Shown: positions 1 through 8,111, counted from the first letter of the stretch. The stretch is DNA of 64,000 nucleotides from Lachnospiraceae bacterium (GCA_017521985.1 JAFXAZ010000001.1:17016-81015); one strand, 5' to 3'. Notes: generated by a model not told the origin, from the sequence alone. A program made the numbers and translations.

Positions 1-79
1 CATCCATGACCGCTAAATCAATACGACCAATATTTTTCAATCCTTCGATGGTGCTCTGTAGTATCTGATTGGAAATCAT
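1..79 (-). CDS. PucR/CdaR-like (sugar diacid) regulator, N-terminus only
   Basis: Only the first 26 codons are inside the window; the gene runs off the left edge. The start is the ATG at 77-79, preceded by a good ribosome binding site (AGGAGA about 8 bases upstream). The peptide begins MISNQILQSTIEGL and continues with an IGRIDLAVMD segment. From memory, this opening is typical of Lachnospiraceae regulators with an N-terminal sensory region and a C-terminal PucR-type HTH (carbohydrate diacid regulator family). The family call rests on these few residues alone. The reading frame is convincing, the function is tentative. Confidence 0.5.
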   Translation of the reverse strand, partial: MISNQILQSTIEGLKNIGRIDLAVMD

Positions 80-179
80 AACTTTTTCTCCTATGTGCAA
101 TTGCTTTTAATACCATTAATTAAAATTTACACAAAATGCTCAAAAAAATCAATAGTTTTTTGTAAGAATTTGACGATAT

Positions 180-1040
180 TTATTCAGAAATTTTCATAAT
201 GCCTTTTTCTGTTATTTTAATACGGTTATTTTTCAATAAATTGCCTACAGCACGCTTAAATTCATTCTTACTCATGCCTGTTTCGCGCTTAATTACCTCC
301 GGTGATGCCTTGTCATTAAATGGTAATGCCCCGCCAAAGCGTTCAATAAGCTTCATAATTTCCTCAGCATCCGTAGCAATCTGAAGATATGCCTTATCTC
401 TTACGCTCAAATCCAGCTTACCATCCTCTTTTACCCGAAGCACTCTTGCAGAAACCGTATCACCAATCTGAATATCTCCATAAAGCTCCTTCTTTGCAAT
501 CAGACCGGAATACCTGTCATCCACTGCTACAAAGGCACCAAAATTAGGACTGATCTCATAAACGCTACCGCTTACACGATCATCCTTTTGATACGGGCTG
601 TCCGTGCGAAGCTCATGATATACATTCATAGTGGCACAGAGTCGTTCACTCTTGTCAATGTAAAGGGAAACCAAAACCTCTTCTCCCTCACTTATGTGCT
701 TTTTCTGCTGCTTAAACGGAAGCAGCAAATCCTTTTCCAGCCCCCAGTCTAAAAAGGCACCAAACTTGCTTACCTGCGCTACACGCAGTCTTGCCACCTG
801 CCCCATTGTTAACTTTGGCTGCAAAGTGGTGGCAATCAGTCGGTCCTTAGAGTCTTTGTATACAAAAACCTCTACGGTGTCCCCTACCTTTTTGCCTTCA
901 GGAACATACTTTGCCGGCAGAAGTACCTTGTCTTCCCGTAAAGCCTCTGCATCATGGACAGCTCCTTCCGGTGCCACATATACACCAAAATCCACTTCCT
1001 TTACGATAATTAAATTCTGCACCTCTCCTAAACGAATCAT
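180..1040 (-). CDS. cvfB: CvfB-type S1 RNA-binding protein
   Basis: 286-residue cytoplasmic RNA-binding protein of the CvfB family (conserved virulence factor B in staphylococci; broad post-transcriptional effects). Three S1/OB-like modules follow one another at about residues 1-60 (VDFGVYVAPE), 65-125 (SKFGAFLDWG) and 145-210 (NFGAFVAVDD). A winged-helix domain ends the protein at 225-286, as expected for the family. Length is normal. The start codon overlaps the stop of the upstream thioesterase gene as ATGA, so the two are probably translationally coupled. No separate promoter is obvious. The RNA targets in this organism are unknown. Confidence 0.9.
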   Translation of the reverse strand: MIRLGEVQNLIIVKEVDFGVYVAPEGAVHDAEALREDKVLLPAKYVPEGKKVGDTVEVFVYKDSKDRLIATTLQPKLTMGQVARLRVAQVSKFGAFLDWGLEKDLLLPFKQQKKHISEGEEVLVSLYIDKSERLCATMNVYHELRTDSPYQKDDRVSGSVYEISPNFGAFVAVDDRYSGLIAKKELYGDIQIGDTVSARVLRVKEDGKLDLSVRDKAYLQIATDAEEIMKLIERFGGALPFNDKASPEVIKRETGMSKNEFKRAVGNLLKNNRIKITEKGIMKISE

Positions 1041-1762
1041 AATACCTCTCCTCCCGGTATAGTGTAAATATGCATATTTACATAAGGATTGCCATCCATG
1101 TCACGCAGGCTGATAGCCAGACCTCCTTCGATGGAAGCCACAAAAGGATAAATGTTATCCCCCAAAAATGCCTGCTTTTTATATTCTATTCGTATTTCCC
1201 TTACCTCTAAATGACAAGGAACATAATTCATTGCCACGGTAATATATTTGGCATTGTTCATGTGATGATTGGTGTCGATATATTCCCTGGTCACCTTTAC
1301 CGGCGTAACCACCTCTCCAAGCTCCGGAATTGCAACTTTTCTTCCGGCATATTCCATTGGCAATTTTTCCTCCAATGAATAATGCTGAATAATTTCCTCT
1401 GTTGCCTTAACCGGCCTGCCCGTCTTCATATCCAAAAGCGTCCAGATAGAATTGGCACTGACAATTCGATTGCCTTTCATATCCTCAATCAGAAAATTAC
1501 GCATTCCCATAAAGCTTTTAAATTCATAAGGAAAAGTTCCTACCTTTACCGGCTCATTCTGCTCCGGCCTTCTCTCAATCACAATCTGCCAGAAACTGAG
1601 TACCCATGCCAGATGCTTCTCCTCCAAATACTCTCGCCCGACCCCCAGTGAGTCCGACTGCATATTCGAACAATCCTGAAAATAATCTACGATTTTGGGC
1701 ACTGCCAAATATCCCTTTTCATCCAATTCACTATAACGAATTTTACTTTCAAATTTATACAT
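1037..1762 (-). CDS. acyl-ACP thioesterase (plant/bacterial FatA-like)
   Basis: 241-residue double hot-dog thioesterase that hydrolyses acyl-acyl carrier protein and releases free fatty acids. The second half carries YIDTNHHMNN at residues 161-170, which matches the N-x-H-x-N catalytic segment of the plant-type acyl-ACP thioesterase family (N165, H167). Length matches the bacterial members, which lack the plant transit peptide. It lies directly downstream of the S26-type peptidase gene (14-base gap) and overlaps cvfB by four bases. Chain-length specificity cannot be read from the sequence. Confidence 0.88.
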   Translation of the reverse strand: MYKFESKIRYSELDEKGYLAVPKIVDYFQDCSNMQSDSLGVGREYLEEKHLAWVLSFWQIVIERRPEQNEPVKVGTFPYEFKSFMGMRNFLIEDMKGNRIVSANSIWTLLDMKTGRPVKATEEIIQHYSLEEKLPMEYAGRKVAIPELGEVVTPVKVTREYIDTNHHMNNAKYITVAMNYVPCHLEVREIRIEYKKQAFLGDNIYPFVASIEGGLAISLRDMDGNPYVNMHIYTIPGGEVL

Positions 1763-1776
1763 CTAATACCTTCTAG

Positions 1777-2265
1777 TTAATTTTTTGATTTCAGACGCAT
1801 CCTTAAAATACGAAGCTTTCTGATAATACGATACCCCAAATAGCGCATAGGTCTGCTATAATGCCAAAAATAACAATATAGCCGGTAACCCGGCTCTTTC
1901 ACACTGTGCTCTCGTTTTCCACGTGTAAATGCAGTTACCACTGCAATCATCTGGTCATGACGAAGCCCCGGCTCCTTCACAAACTGATTATCTCCGATAC
2001 AAGTATAAACCATACCGGACTCATCTACCTCTATGATTCGATGCAAAACATACTTGCCATCTTCCCGCTGATAGAGAACAATATCATATTTTTTCAAACG
2101 CGCCGGAGGCGGGGACAGCAATACACTGTCTGTCCCTTGACGGAGCAGTGGCAGCATACTGATTCCCTTAGGCGAAAATCTAACCCTCTGCCCTGCTTCC
2201 AGTCGTTCCTTCCATAGCGGCATAAGCTGCTCTAATTGCAACTCTTTTGTCTTCACGGAGTTCAT
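1777..2265 (-). CDS. S24/S26-family peptidase, signal-peptidase-like
   Basis: 162-residue protein with a signal-peptidase-type core: GISMLPLL with candidate nucleophile Ser36, then KYDIVLY and KYVLHRI with His75, and GDNQ with Asp92. A His in place of the usual bacterial Lys resembles the ER/SipW-type signal peptidases. There is no clear N-terminal membrane anchor; the C-terminus is very basic and aromatic (about residues 125-162) and may associate with the membrane. Such short S24/S26 proteins often sit in peptide-maturation loci. Here the gene lies ten bases after the Pro-Thr repeat protein, which is a possible substrate (inference). A non-proteolytic role is also possible. Confidence 0.75.
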   Translation of the reverse strand: MNSVKTKELQLEQLMPLWKERLEAGQRVRFSPKGISMLPLLRQGTDSVLLSPPPARLKKYDIVLYQREDGKYVLHRIIEVDESGMVYTCIGDNQFVKEPGLRHDQMIAVVTAFTRGKREHSVKEPGYRLYCYFWHYSRPMRYLGYRIIRKLRILRMRLKSKN

Positions 2266-2274
2266 CTTTTACTA

Positions 2275-3018
2275 TCACTCACCCTTTTTTCCATTCAAAA
2301 TCTCTTCAAGGTTTATAGAACCGCCGCCGATTTCGATTGGTGGATTTTTCTGCTCATGCTCTGCCTTCGCCTGGTTGTACCACGCAAAAAAGTCTGCCAC
2401 GTTTGCAAAGCTTTCATAATAAGCCTTCTGTGCATCCGCATCCAGTGCATTGTATTCCTCATAAGACAGCTCCTGACTCTCAGATGGAGTTGATGTCGGT
2501 TCCGGAGTTGGTGTCGCAGTCGGCTTTGCAGTCGGTGTCGCGGTTGGCTTTGCGGTCGGTGTCGCGGTCGGCTTTGCGGTCGGTGTCGCGGTTGGTTCTG
2601 CGGTCGGTGTCGCGGTTGGTTCTGCAGTCGGTTCCGCAGTTGGCTCCGCAGTCGGTGCCGCTGTTGGTTCCGCAGTCGGTGCTGCTGTTGGTGCCGCAGT
2701 TGGTGCCGCGGTTGGCTTTGCAGTTGGTGCCGCGGTTGGCTTTGCAGTCGGTGCCACAGTTGGCTTTGCAGTTGGTGCCGCGGTCGGCTTTGCAGTTGGT
2801 GCCGCAGTTGGCTTTGCAGTCGGTGCTGCGGTCGGTGTCGCAGTTGGTACCGCAGTCGGCTCTGCTGTCGGTGTCACCACCTCTCCCTGAGTTTCCGTTG
2901 ACACAACATTTTTGTCGTGATTTTTGGATACTTTAATGGCAACTACGCCAATTACCACCACTAAAACCACGGCCAATGCAGCCATGGCGCCATACATTAT
3001 TTTGTCTTTCTTGTTCAT
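2275..3018 (-). CDS. Pro-Thr repeat membrane protein of unknown function
   Basis: 247 residues. A basic start (MNKKDK) is followed by one membrane segment at about 9-30. The region from about 50 to 176 is almost pure xPT triplets (APTAKPTA, ATPTAEPTA), which should form a stiff extended extracellular stalk. The C-terminal 70 residues form a small acidic domain (LSYEEYNALDADAQKAY, then FFAWYNQAKAEHE) ending in a KKGE tail. No sortase signal is present. The start is supported by AGGAG nine bases upstream. It is followed at once by the S26-type peptidase gene. The function is not recognised; a cell-envelope spacer or display protein is the simplest reading. Confidence 0.75.
   Translation of the reverse strand: MNKKDKIMYGAMAALAVVLVVVIGVVAIKVSKNHDKNVVSTETQGEVVTPTAEPTAVPTATPTAAPTAKPTAAPTAKPTAAPTAKPTVAPTAKPTAAPTAKPTAAPTAAPTAAPTAEPTAAPTAEPTAEPTAEPTATPTAEPTATPTAKPTATPTAKPTATPTAKPTATPTPEPTSTPSESQELSYEEYNALDADAQKAYYESFANVADFFAWYNQAKAEHEQKNPPIEIGGGSINLEEILNGKKGE
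2494..2876 (-). repeat. tandem 12/24-bp repeats coding for xPT units
   Basis: Degenerate tandem repeats based on a GGTGYYGCNGTYGGY unit on the plus strand, encoding about 40 xPT triplets of the membrane protein. The units differ mainly at the residue before Pro (A, K, E, T, V). The array should be prone to length change by slippage. Confidence 0.85.
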
Positions 3019-3075
3019 AATACATTACTCCTTTTTGGTTTTTCCGTTTTATGTAATCGTATATCTATGTATGTT

Positions 3076-3102
3076 TAAAAATAAGCCGGAAGCAAATCCG
3101 AC
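3076..3102 (-). terminator. Rho-independent terminator after the PqqD gene
   Basis: On the minus strand a GTCGGA / TCCGGC stem (3085-3102, one G-U pair, six-base loop) is followed by TTATTTTTAA. It separates the PqqD/HPr-kinase-like/ABC operon from the Pro-Thr repeat protein and peptidase genes. Confidence 0.6.
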
Positions 3103-3117
3103 CTATTACATTCACTA

Positions 3118-3387
3118 TCAGCAGTCCTCCAAACAACCGACCTGACTTAATTTGTCTAAAAATGCGTCCACATCCTCTAATGCCTGCTCGCAGCTCACCT
3201 CATACTCAGCAGTCAGTACCTCTGCTAATTCCGCACGATCTGCCCCCTTCTCCAATGCCTTCCACAGTAAGACACCGGATTCATTCAGTGTCAGCATTCC
3301 GTTAAAATCTACAAGTGCAGCTCCATAAGCCAATACACACCATGTATCTGCCACCTGCCGTAATACTAAATTTTCCTTTAATTTCAT
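3118..3387 (-). CDS. PqqD-family protein (RiPP recognition element-like)
   Basis: 89-residue PqqD-like winged-helix protein. In peptide natural product loci this fold binds the leader of a precursor peptide and presents it to the modifying enzyme. The characteristic features are the N-terminal strands (LRQVADTWCVL), a GMLTLNESGVLLWKALE segment at about 30-48, and the acidic helix of the C-terminal half. Its ATG overlaps the stop of the HPr-kinase-like gene (ATGA), so the two are coupled. No precursor peptide or radical SAM enzyme is seen next to it. It may act with the kinase-like protein and the ABC exporter. Confidence 0.8.
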   Translation of the reverse strand: MKLKENLVLRQVADTWCVLAYGAALVDFNGMLTLNESGVLLWKALEKGADRAELAEVLTAEYEVSCEQALEDVDAFLDKLSQVGCLEDC

Positions 3388-4109
3388 AGTCCCATCTCCT
3401 TTGCAGCCCGACTCATGGTCTCGTGGCTTAAACGTGCTGCTGCCTCCTCCGGCAGATTTTCCAATTCAAATACAGGTATCTCCCGCACCAGCCTACCAAG
3501 GCTGTCCAGCAAAGGCTCCAGCCTCTCCGCAGTTCTAAACTGGTGTAAGGTTTGATAAAGCACATGACCTATAACATCCTTTTCGCCAAGACGGCGAATT
3601 ACGTTCTCCTGACCTCTCTTTAAAAAGCAAATGCCTGCAAGCGGAACCCTTTTATTTTGATTGATGCCATCCTTTCCGCACCATGGAGTTCCGTAAGCAT
3701 ACCAACGGCCATCCTCTCTGCGAAGAGCCGGCTTGTCATCATTAAATACCTGAGCTTCTTCTCCGAATATCTGCTGCCACAACCGTGTGTGGGTAGACTT
3801 GCCCATGCCACTTGGACCAGAAAAAAGATAAGCTCTTCCGTCCAGTTCTACTGCCGATGCATGGAGCATCAACCCGCCGAATTCTATCAATCTGGCATAA
3901 AACTGCCACCCGGATTCCAAATAGACAACGCTTTCCTCACTCAATGACTCAGGGTAGACCTCCGGACGATACTGTCCCGCATCAATTACGATATCCGCAA
4001 TATAATCTTCTTCACATAAATAATCCTTACAGCGAGAATCCATGCCTCCCACTGCAGGTACTTCAACATATAAATTTGCTACTCGACACAACATACGCAC
4101 TAACCTCAT
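3384..4109 (-). CDS. HPr-kinase/PEP-carboxykinase-like protein of a peptide-type locus
   Basis: 241 residues with a P-loop FSGPSGMGKSTHTR at about 97-109 and NDDKPAL at about 123-129, the HPr kinase/PEP carboxykinase arrangement. It is shorter than true HprK and lacks the HprK N-terminal domain. Homologues beside PqqD proteins in lasso peptide clusters are known to phosphorylate the precursor peptide (the paeninodin kinase), so a similar role is possible. Here the gene lies between a PqqD protein and an ABC exporter but no precursor is visible. The substrate is unknown; free serine or a small metabolite cannot be excluded. Confidence 0.78.
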   Translation of the reverse strand: MRLVRMLCRVANLYVEVPAVGGMDSRCKDYLCEEDYIADIVIDAGQYRPEVYPESLSEESVVYLESGWQFYARLIEFGGLMLHASAVELDGRAYLFSGPSGMGKSTHTRLWQQIFGEEAQVFNDDKPALRREDGRWYAYGTPWCGKDGINQNKRVPLAGICFLKRGQENVIRRLGEKDVIGHVLYQTLHQFRTAERLEPLLDSLGRLVREIPVFELENLPEEAAARLSHETMSRAAKEMGL

Positions 4110-4170
4110 TATTTCCCTATTTTATCATAGTTTATATAGTTTGGCAAGAATTTCTATTGCTCTAGCCCTT

Positions 4171-5868
4171 CTAGTCCTTCTCCGTAATTCTAGGGGAAAA
4201 ACCATCTCCAAACACCAACTGTTTGTTACAAATATCAAGTGCAGCTTTACGATGTGTTGCAATCAATATAGTTTTATTTGTCAACCGCTTTAACTGCTCC
4301 AGCAGTCTCTTTTCCGTCATTTCATCCAAGGCACTGGTTGCTTCATCAAATATGAGTACCGGTGCATCTGCGTACAAAGCTCTTGCTATCGCTATTCTCT
4401 GCATTTGTCCTTCGGAAAGTCCGGCTCCCTTTTCACCAAGCATGGTGTCAAGTCCTTCCGGAAGCTCCCATACAAAATCTGCACAGGCAAGCTGCAATGC
4501 TTTCTCCACGGTAATCCCTGACGCACATTCCTTTCTATGAAAGGTAACCACATCCCGGATCGTCCCGCTCATGAGACAATTCCCCTGCGGAACGTAAGCA
4601 AACAGCCTCTTCCATTCCCGTACCAGGGCCCTATCTCCCCCAAGCCTCTCTATCTGTATGCTTCCGGTTTGTGGCTCATACACACCCATTAACAGCTTTA
4701 ACAGGGTGGACTTCCCACAGCCCGAGTCCCCCATGACCGCCACATAATCCCCTTTGCAAATGGTAAGATTTAAATCCGATAGTATCTGTAATCCGTTTTC
4801 CCCATCATGATACGAAAAGCTTACATCAGAAAGCACCATGCTCTTCATTTGCTCCTGATACATTGCTTTTGCTTCTTGAGCGGATTTGCTCTGCTCTGCA
4901 CCTGAAGATTTATAGTTTTCTGCTTCCATCAATCTCTCACAGCTTGCCATCATACTGTAAAATCGAGGCAAAAAGCCGCTGATATTTGCAAACGGATACT
5001 GAATTTGTCCGATGAGCTGTATCACAGCCATAAAGCTTCCGTAGGTCATGGTTCCATTTAAAATTCCATAGCCGCAGAAAAGTGCACCCAGCACATATGC
5101 ACCATTCATTACTACCCCAAAGCCGGTATTGCAGATATTAGAAAAATGACTCTTTTTGATACGTGCACGTTTATGCTCCTTCATCTTGTCCGCCGCTTCT
5201 TCCGCAACGGCATCCTCTACACCATAGGAACGTACCACCAGCATACCGGAAAGGCTTTCCTGCATATACATATACAGACCGCCATCCCTCTCACGCACAT
5301 GGTTGTGAAGCTCTTTTAACACCTTGCGAAAGGCATAGGAAAATCCCATAAGAAGGATACCGCCCGGCACTATGAGATACAAAAACCCCGGCTCCAAAAT
5401 CACGATTGCGGATATGGCTCCCACAAGTCTGACTATCATTCCTGCCAGGCCCGGTAAAATATCCGTCAGTCCATTGGCTACCACTACCGTATCCCCGATA
5501 AGTCTGTTCATCCATTCCCCCGAATGTACCGCTGAAACCTCCGCATAATCCTTTTTCATAAGCGTAGCAAAAAGCCTTTCCTTGAAACGATTTTCCAAAG
5601 AAGCTCTGGTGTATTCCTCTAAAAAGCGTGCCAACGCCCGGACTAACAGCTGCGCACAGACTAACAGGGCAAATGCCACAACAGCAGATAAAAAACGCTG
5701 CCTGTCACCCGCCACCGCTCCGTTGATAATATCACGAAGAAAAAGTGCATAAAAAACGCTGCTGATGCCCAGAAGTGCCTGCGCCACCAGAAGAATGCCA
5801 ATATTTAATTTTCCTTTTTTTGACACAGCATTCAGATAGTGCCATGTACGTTTTTCAATCTTCTTCAT
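4171..5868 (-). CDS. ABC exporter, fused membrane and ATPase domains
   Basis: 565-residue half-transporter. The N-terminal 310 residues form a six-helix ABC exporter membrane domain; the C-terminal part is an ATPase with Walker A GDSGCGKST near 380, signature LSEGQ near 484, Walker B VLIFDEATSALD, and the H-loop ATHR. There is no peptidase C39 domain, so any leader removal would need another enzyme. The gene lies 61 bases upstream of the HPr-kinase-like/PqqD pair and 23 bases downstream of an acyltransferase gene. Export of a modified peptide is the contextual guess; lipid or drug export is equally compatible with the sequence. Confidence 0.85.
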   Translation of the reverse strand: MKKIEKRTWHYLNAVSKKGKLNIGILLVAQALLGISSVFYALFLRDIINGAVAGDRQRFLSAVVAFALLVCAQLLVRALARFLEEYTRASLENRFKERLFATLMKKDYAEVSAVHSGEWMNRLIGDTVVVANGLTDILPGLAGMIVRLVGAISAIVILEPGFLYLIVPGGILLMGFSYAFRKVLKELHNHVRERDGGLYMYMQESLSGMLVVRSYGVEDAVAEEAADKMKEHKRARIKKSHFSNICNTGFGVVMNGAYVLGALFCGYGILNGTMTYGSFMAVIQLIGQIQYPFANISGFLPRFYSMMASCERLMEAENYKSSGAEQSKSAQEAKAMYQEQMKSMVLSDVSFSYHDGENGLQILSDLNLTICKGDYVAVMGDSGCGKSTLLKLLMGVYEPQTGSIQIERLGGDRALVREWKRLFAYVPQGNCLMSGTIRDVVTFHRKECASGITVEKALQLACADFVWELPEGLDTMLGEKGAGLSEGQMQRIAIARALYADAPVLIFDEATSALDEMTEKRLLEQLKRLTNKTILIATHRKAALDICNKQLVFGDGFSPRITEKD

Positions 5869-5891
5869 GATTACGTCCCTTCAGAAGCTTT

Positions 5892-6959
5892 TTAACACAA
5901 ATACTTTCCAATTACCGGAATTCTGCGAAGGATTGCTGCTGTAAGCAGGCATATTACAAAACACAACACCGCATAAACAGGAATACCTATTGCATTCGGA
6001 AGCATCATGCTGTGAACACCCAATGGTTTCAACGCTTCCATCAGACCGATATGCATGACATAAACGCCCAGGGTTCCTACGGAAATCTCCTTCACAATTC
6101 TTTGTCCTACTTCTCCCAGAGACACCTTTTGCCCCTTTTCAACCACAAAGGAAAAAAGGACGGTAACCATTACAAAGGTGAAGATTCCAAAGCTGTCGTA
6201 AATAGCTCCTACTGCCGTTCCCTCCCGCCATGCCAATAAATTTCCAAATATAATATTCAAAAATATTGCCGGAATAAAGGATACATAGATTGCTTTTCGG
6301 AGCTTCTTGCCGATTCCTACATGTACAATATAGTATCCCCAAACAAAATAACCAATATATCCACAGGCCAATTCAATTTTGGCTAAATCAAGAATGTACT
6401 GCAGCTCATCCGTTTTCAAGAAAGCCCTGAGTGTCTCACTGCAAATCTGCAGCACAAAAAACAAAGTCAAAAAATACTGCAAGGTCTTCTTATCCGTATG
6501 CTCCACCCAGCTTTTTAAAATGGGAAGCAGCACATAAATCCCTACAATCATAGGTATAAACCACAGGTGATAGCGTCCGCTTAGCATCTCACGCAGGATT
6601 TCTTTGTAAGAAAGTGAGGAAAATCCATGTCCAACGCAATCATACAAGCCATAAATACAAGACCAAACAATGTACAGAATTACCAGACGAAGGATATTGT
6701 GTATATAAAGACGCTTCAGATTAAGCCTATATCCATTGTCTAAAAACAAGGCTCCGCTAATCATAACAAAAATCGGTACGCCAAACCTAAACACTGCATT
6801 ATAGGAATTTGCAATTACCCACTCTGCACTTCGCACATCCAAATCATACCAAAACTGTGCAGCACTATGCAGCATTACCACACTGAATGCCGCAAGAATA
6901 CGCAGCAAATCATACTGTATTTTTCTTTGATTATCCTTCTGAATATATCTGTTACGCAT
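5892..6959 (-). CDS. membrane acyltransferase 3 family protein
   Basis: 355-residue multi-pass protein of the acyltransferase 3 family (OafA/NodX type), which transfers acyl groups, usually acetyl, to surface sugars or other cell-envelope acceptors. The family opening is present: LLRILAAFSVVMLHSAA with the conserved His at about 31, then FRFGVPIFVMISGALFL. About ten hydrophobic segments follow. It is the first gene of the run that continues with the ABC exporter, so its acceptor may be linked to that transporter. The acceptor cannot be identified. Confidence 0.85.
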   Translation of the reverse strand: MRNRYIQKDNQRKIQYDLLRILAAFSVVMLHSAAQFWYDLDVRSAEWVIANSYNAVFRFGVPIFVMISGALFLDNGYRLNLKRLYIHNILRLVILYIVWSCIYGLYDCVGHGFSSLSYKEILREMLSGRYHLWFIPMIVGIYVLLPILKSWVEHTDKKTLQYFLTLFFVLQICSETLRAFLKTDELQYILDLAKIELACGYIGYFVWGYYIVHVGIGKKLRKAIYVSFIPAIFLNIIFGNLLAWREGTAVGAIYDSFGIFTFVMVTVLFSFVVEKGQKVSLGEVGQRIVKEISVGTLGVYVMHIGLMEALKPLGVHSMMLPNAIGIPVYAVLCFVICLLTAAILRRIPVIGKYLC

Positions 6960-7029
6960 GTTTCCCTCTGTTTTCTTTTCTATATTATAATATTATACCG
7001 CATAGGCATCAAAAGCACAAGTTTATAAT

Positions 7030-7416
7030 TCATATAGACAAATCTCTGAGAATCCTCGCCGCCTGCTCTTTTCTGATGTCTTCCACGTTATTGATGCGGT
7101 ACTTAATTCTACGAATTTGCTCCCCGGTTAATTCCTTAATCTTATATACCTCAAAGAATTCGATGCTGCCAAGCTTCATTACATCAAATTTCAGCAACGC
7201 ATCAAAATGTATGCTATAAAAGGTATCTATTACCTTCAAATTAAGATTTCTATTACAACATTTATTAACAATATAGTACCCGCCTCTGTAAATAAAAGCT
7301 TCCTCTGATGCTTCATTTAAAGCCCCAAACAAATCAAATTTATTGTCTGCTTGTAAATCTTCTTTTTGATATGCCTCGATAATACGGTCAAAATATTTTT
7401 CCTGTATACGGTCCAT
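7030..7416 (-). CDS. small protein of unknown function
   Basis: 128 residues when started at the ATG at 7414-7416, which has GAGGAAGG five bases upstream; an upstream GTG (7429-7431) in frame is less likely. The protein is mixed alpha/beta without membrane segments. Notable segments are EAFIYRGGYYIVNKCCNRNLN and a basic C-terminal helix (RIKYRINNVEDIRKEQAA). No family is recognised. It is divergent from the HTH gene at 7557, with an inverted repeat between them, so the two may form a regulator/target pair. Its coding status rests on the ribosome binding site and sensible composition. Confidence 0.6.
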   Translation of the reverse strand: MDRIQEKYFDRIIEAYQKEDLQADNKFDLFGALNEASEEAFIYRGGYYIVNKCCNRNLNLKVIDTFYSIHFDALLKFDVMKLGSIEFFEVYKIKELTGEQIRRIKYRINNVEDIRKEQAARILRDLSI

Positions 7417-7496
7417 AATGCCCTTCCTCACTCATTTAATTGTACAACAAGCCTTGTGCAACTTCTTAGAACTTATATTTTAACCATAATTTAGTA

Positions 7497-7532
7497 AACT
7501 ATAAATGTCAAATATATTATGTCATTATAGTT
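7497..7532. promoter_or_regulatory. inverted repeat, candidate operator of the HTH gene
   Basis: Perfect 8-bp arms AACTATAA (7497-7504) and TTATAGTT (7525-7532) with a 20-base AT-rich spacer that itself contains two direct TGTCA words nine bases apart. It lies 24 bases upstream of the HTH gene and between two divergent genes, a usual place for an autoregulatory operator. Confidence 0.45.
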
Positions 7533-7556
7533 AATATTTATTGTGGGGTATGTAAT

Positions 7557-7793
7557 ATGGACGAACAAAACTTTGGATATATAAAAATTAAACTGGATGA
7601 ACTTATAAAAGAAAAGGGAATCAGCAAAAATAAGCTTTCCCATAGAGCGGAAATGCAGCGCACGCAGATAAACCAATACTGCAGCAATGAAATTACTCGC
7701 CTTGATACCGCCGTCCTTGCAAGGCTATGTGCGACACTGAACTGCAAAATAGAAGATTTATTGGAATATGTACCAGCAGCGCAATCTGAGTAA
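7557..7793 (+). CDS. small XRE/Cro-type HTH regulator
   Basis: 78-residue single-domain helix-turn-helix protein of the Cro/CI (XRE, YozG-like) class. The recognition region is KNKLSHRAEMQRTQINQYCSN, followed by the typical DTAVLARLCATLNCKIEDLLEY ending. It has no ligand or dimerisation domain. Upstream are GGGGTA near the start and the 7497-7532 inverted repeat, which suggests autoregulation. It is one of few plus-strand genes in this part and ends just before a two-way terminator. Targets are unknown. Confidence 0.85.
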   Translation: MDEQNFGYIKIKLDELIKEKGISKNKLSHRAEMQRTQINQYCSNEITRLDTAVLARLCATLNCKIEDLLEYVPAAQSE

Positions 7794-7815
7794 TTTTATA
7801 TCCAAAATGCTTAAA

Positions 7816-7878
7816 TGCCCGGAAAACTGTAGTTTCCGGGCACTAAAAAACCTCTAAAGATTTCTCTTCAGAGGTTTT
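7816..7878. terminator. hairpin plus bidirectional terminator between HTH gene and tRNA
   Basis: Two stem-loops. TGCCCGGAAA / TTTCCGGGCA pairs across 7816-7842. AAAACCTCT (7847-7855) pairs with AGAGGTTTT (7870-7878), flanked by TTTTCTT on the plus strand and TTTTTT on the minus strand. The second can end both the HTH transcript and the tRNA transcript. Confidence 0.8.
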
Positions 7879-7883
7879 CTTAG

Positions 7884-7955
7884 CAGCGCTACAAGGATTC
7901 GAACCTTGAAATGACGGAGTCAGAGTCCGTTGCCTTACCGTTTGGCGATAGCGCT
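7884..7955 (-). tRNA. tRNA-Gln (anticodon CTG)
   Basis: 72-base cloverleaf on the minus strand: 7-bp acceptor AGCGCTA/TAGCGCT, D arm GCC-GGC, anticodon stem ACGGA/TCCGT around loop CTCTGAC (anticodon CTG), five-base variable loop, T arm CAAGG-TTCGAAT-CCTTG, discriminator G. CCA is not encoded. It reads glutamine CAG codons. The terminator follows directly at its 3' end. Confidence 0.95.
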
Positions 7956-8064
7956 ATATGTTATTGCTGAACACTTATATTATTATACACACTTTCCCAA
8001 ATTATGCAAGTACTTTTTTTAAATTTTTACAAAAAAATTTTTAAGAGTTTTCTGGTACTTTTTT

Positions 8065-8103
8065 CAGTTCAGCCACAAGCTTAATCAGCCTGTGGCTAAA
8101 CTG
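8065..8103. other. stem-loop downstream of glutamine synthetase
   Basis: Inverted repeat CAGTTCAGCCACA / TGTGGCTAAACTG with a 13-base loop, eight bases after the glnN stop. On the glnN strand it is followed by an A-run rather than a U-run, so it is not a standard terminator; it may stabilise the mRNA 3' end. Confidence 0.5.
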
Positions 8104-8111
8104 TTTATGAA

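Noticed and set aside
2494-2876. Regular short repeats that could suggest a repeat array or CRISPR
   Set aside because: Repeats are contiguous, in frame and encode xPT triplets; there are no spacers.
8065-8103. Hairpin after glnN as a terminator
   Set aside because: On the glnN strand it is followed by A residues, not U; kept only as a stem-loop.
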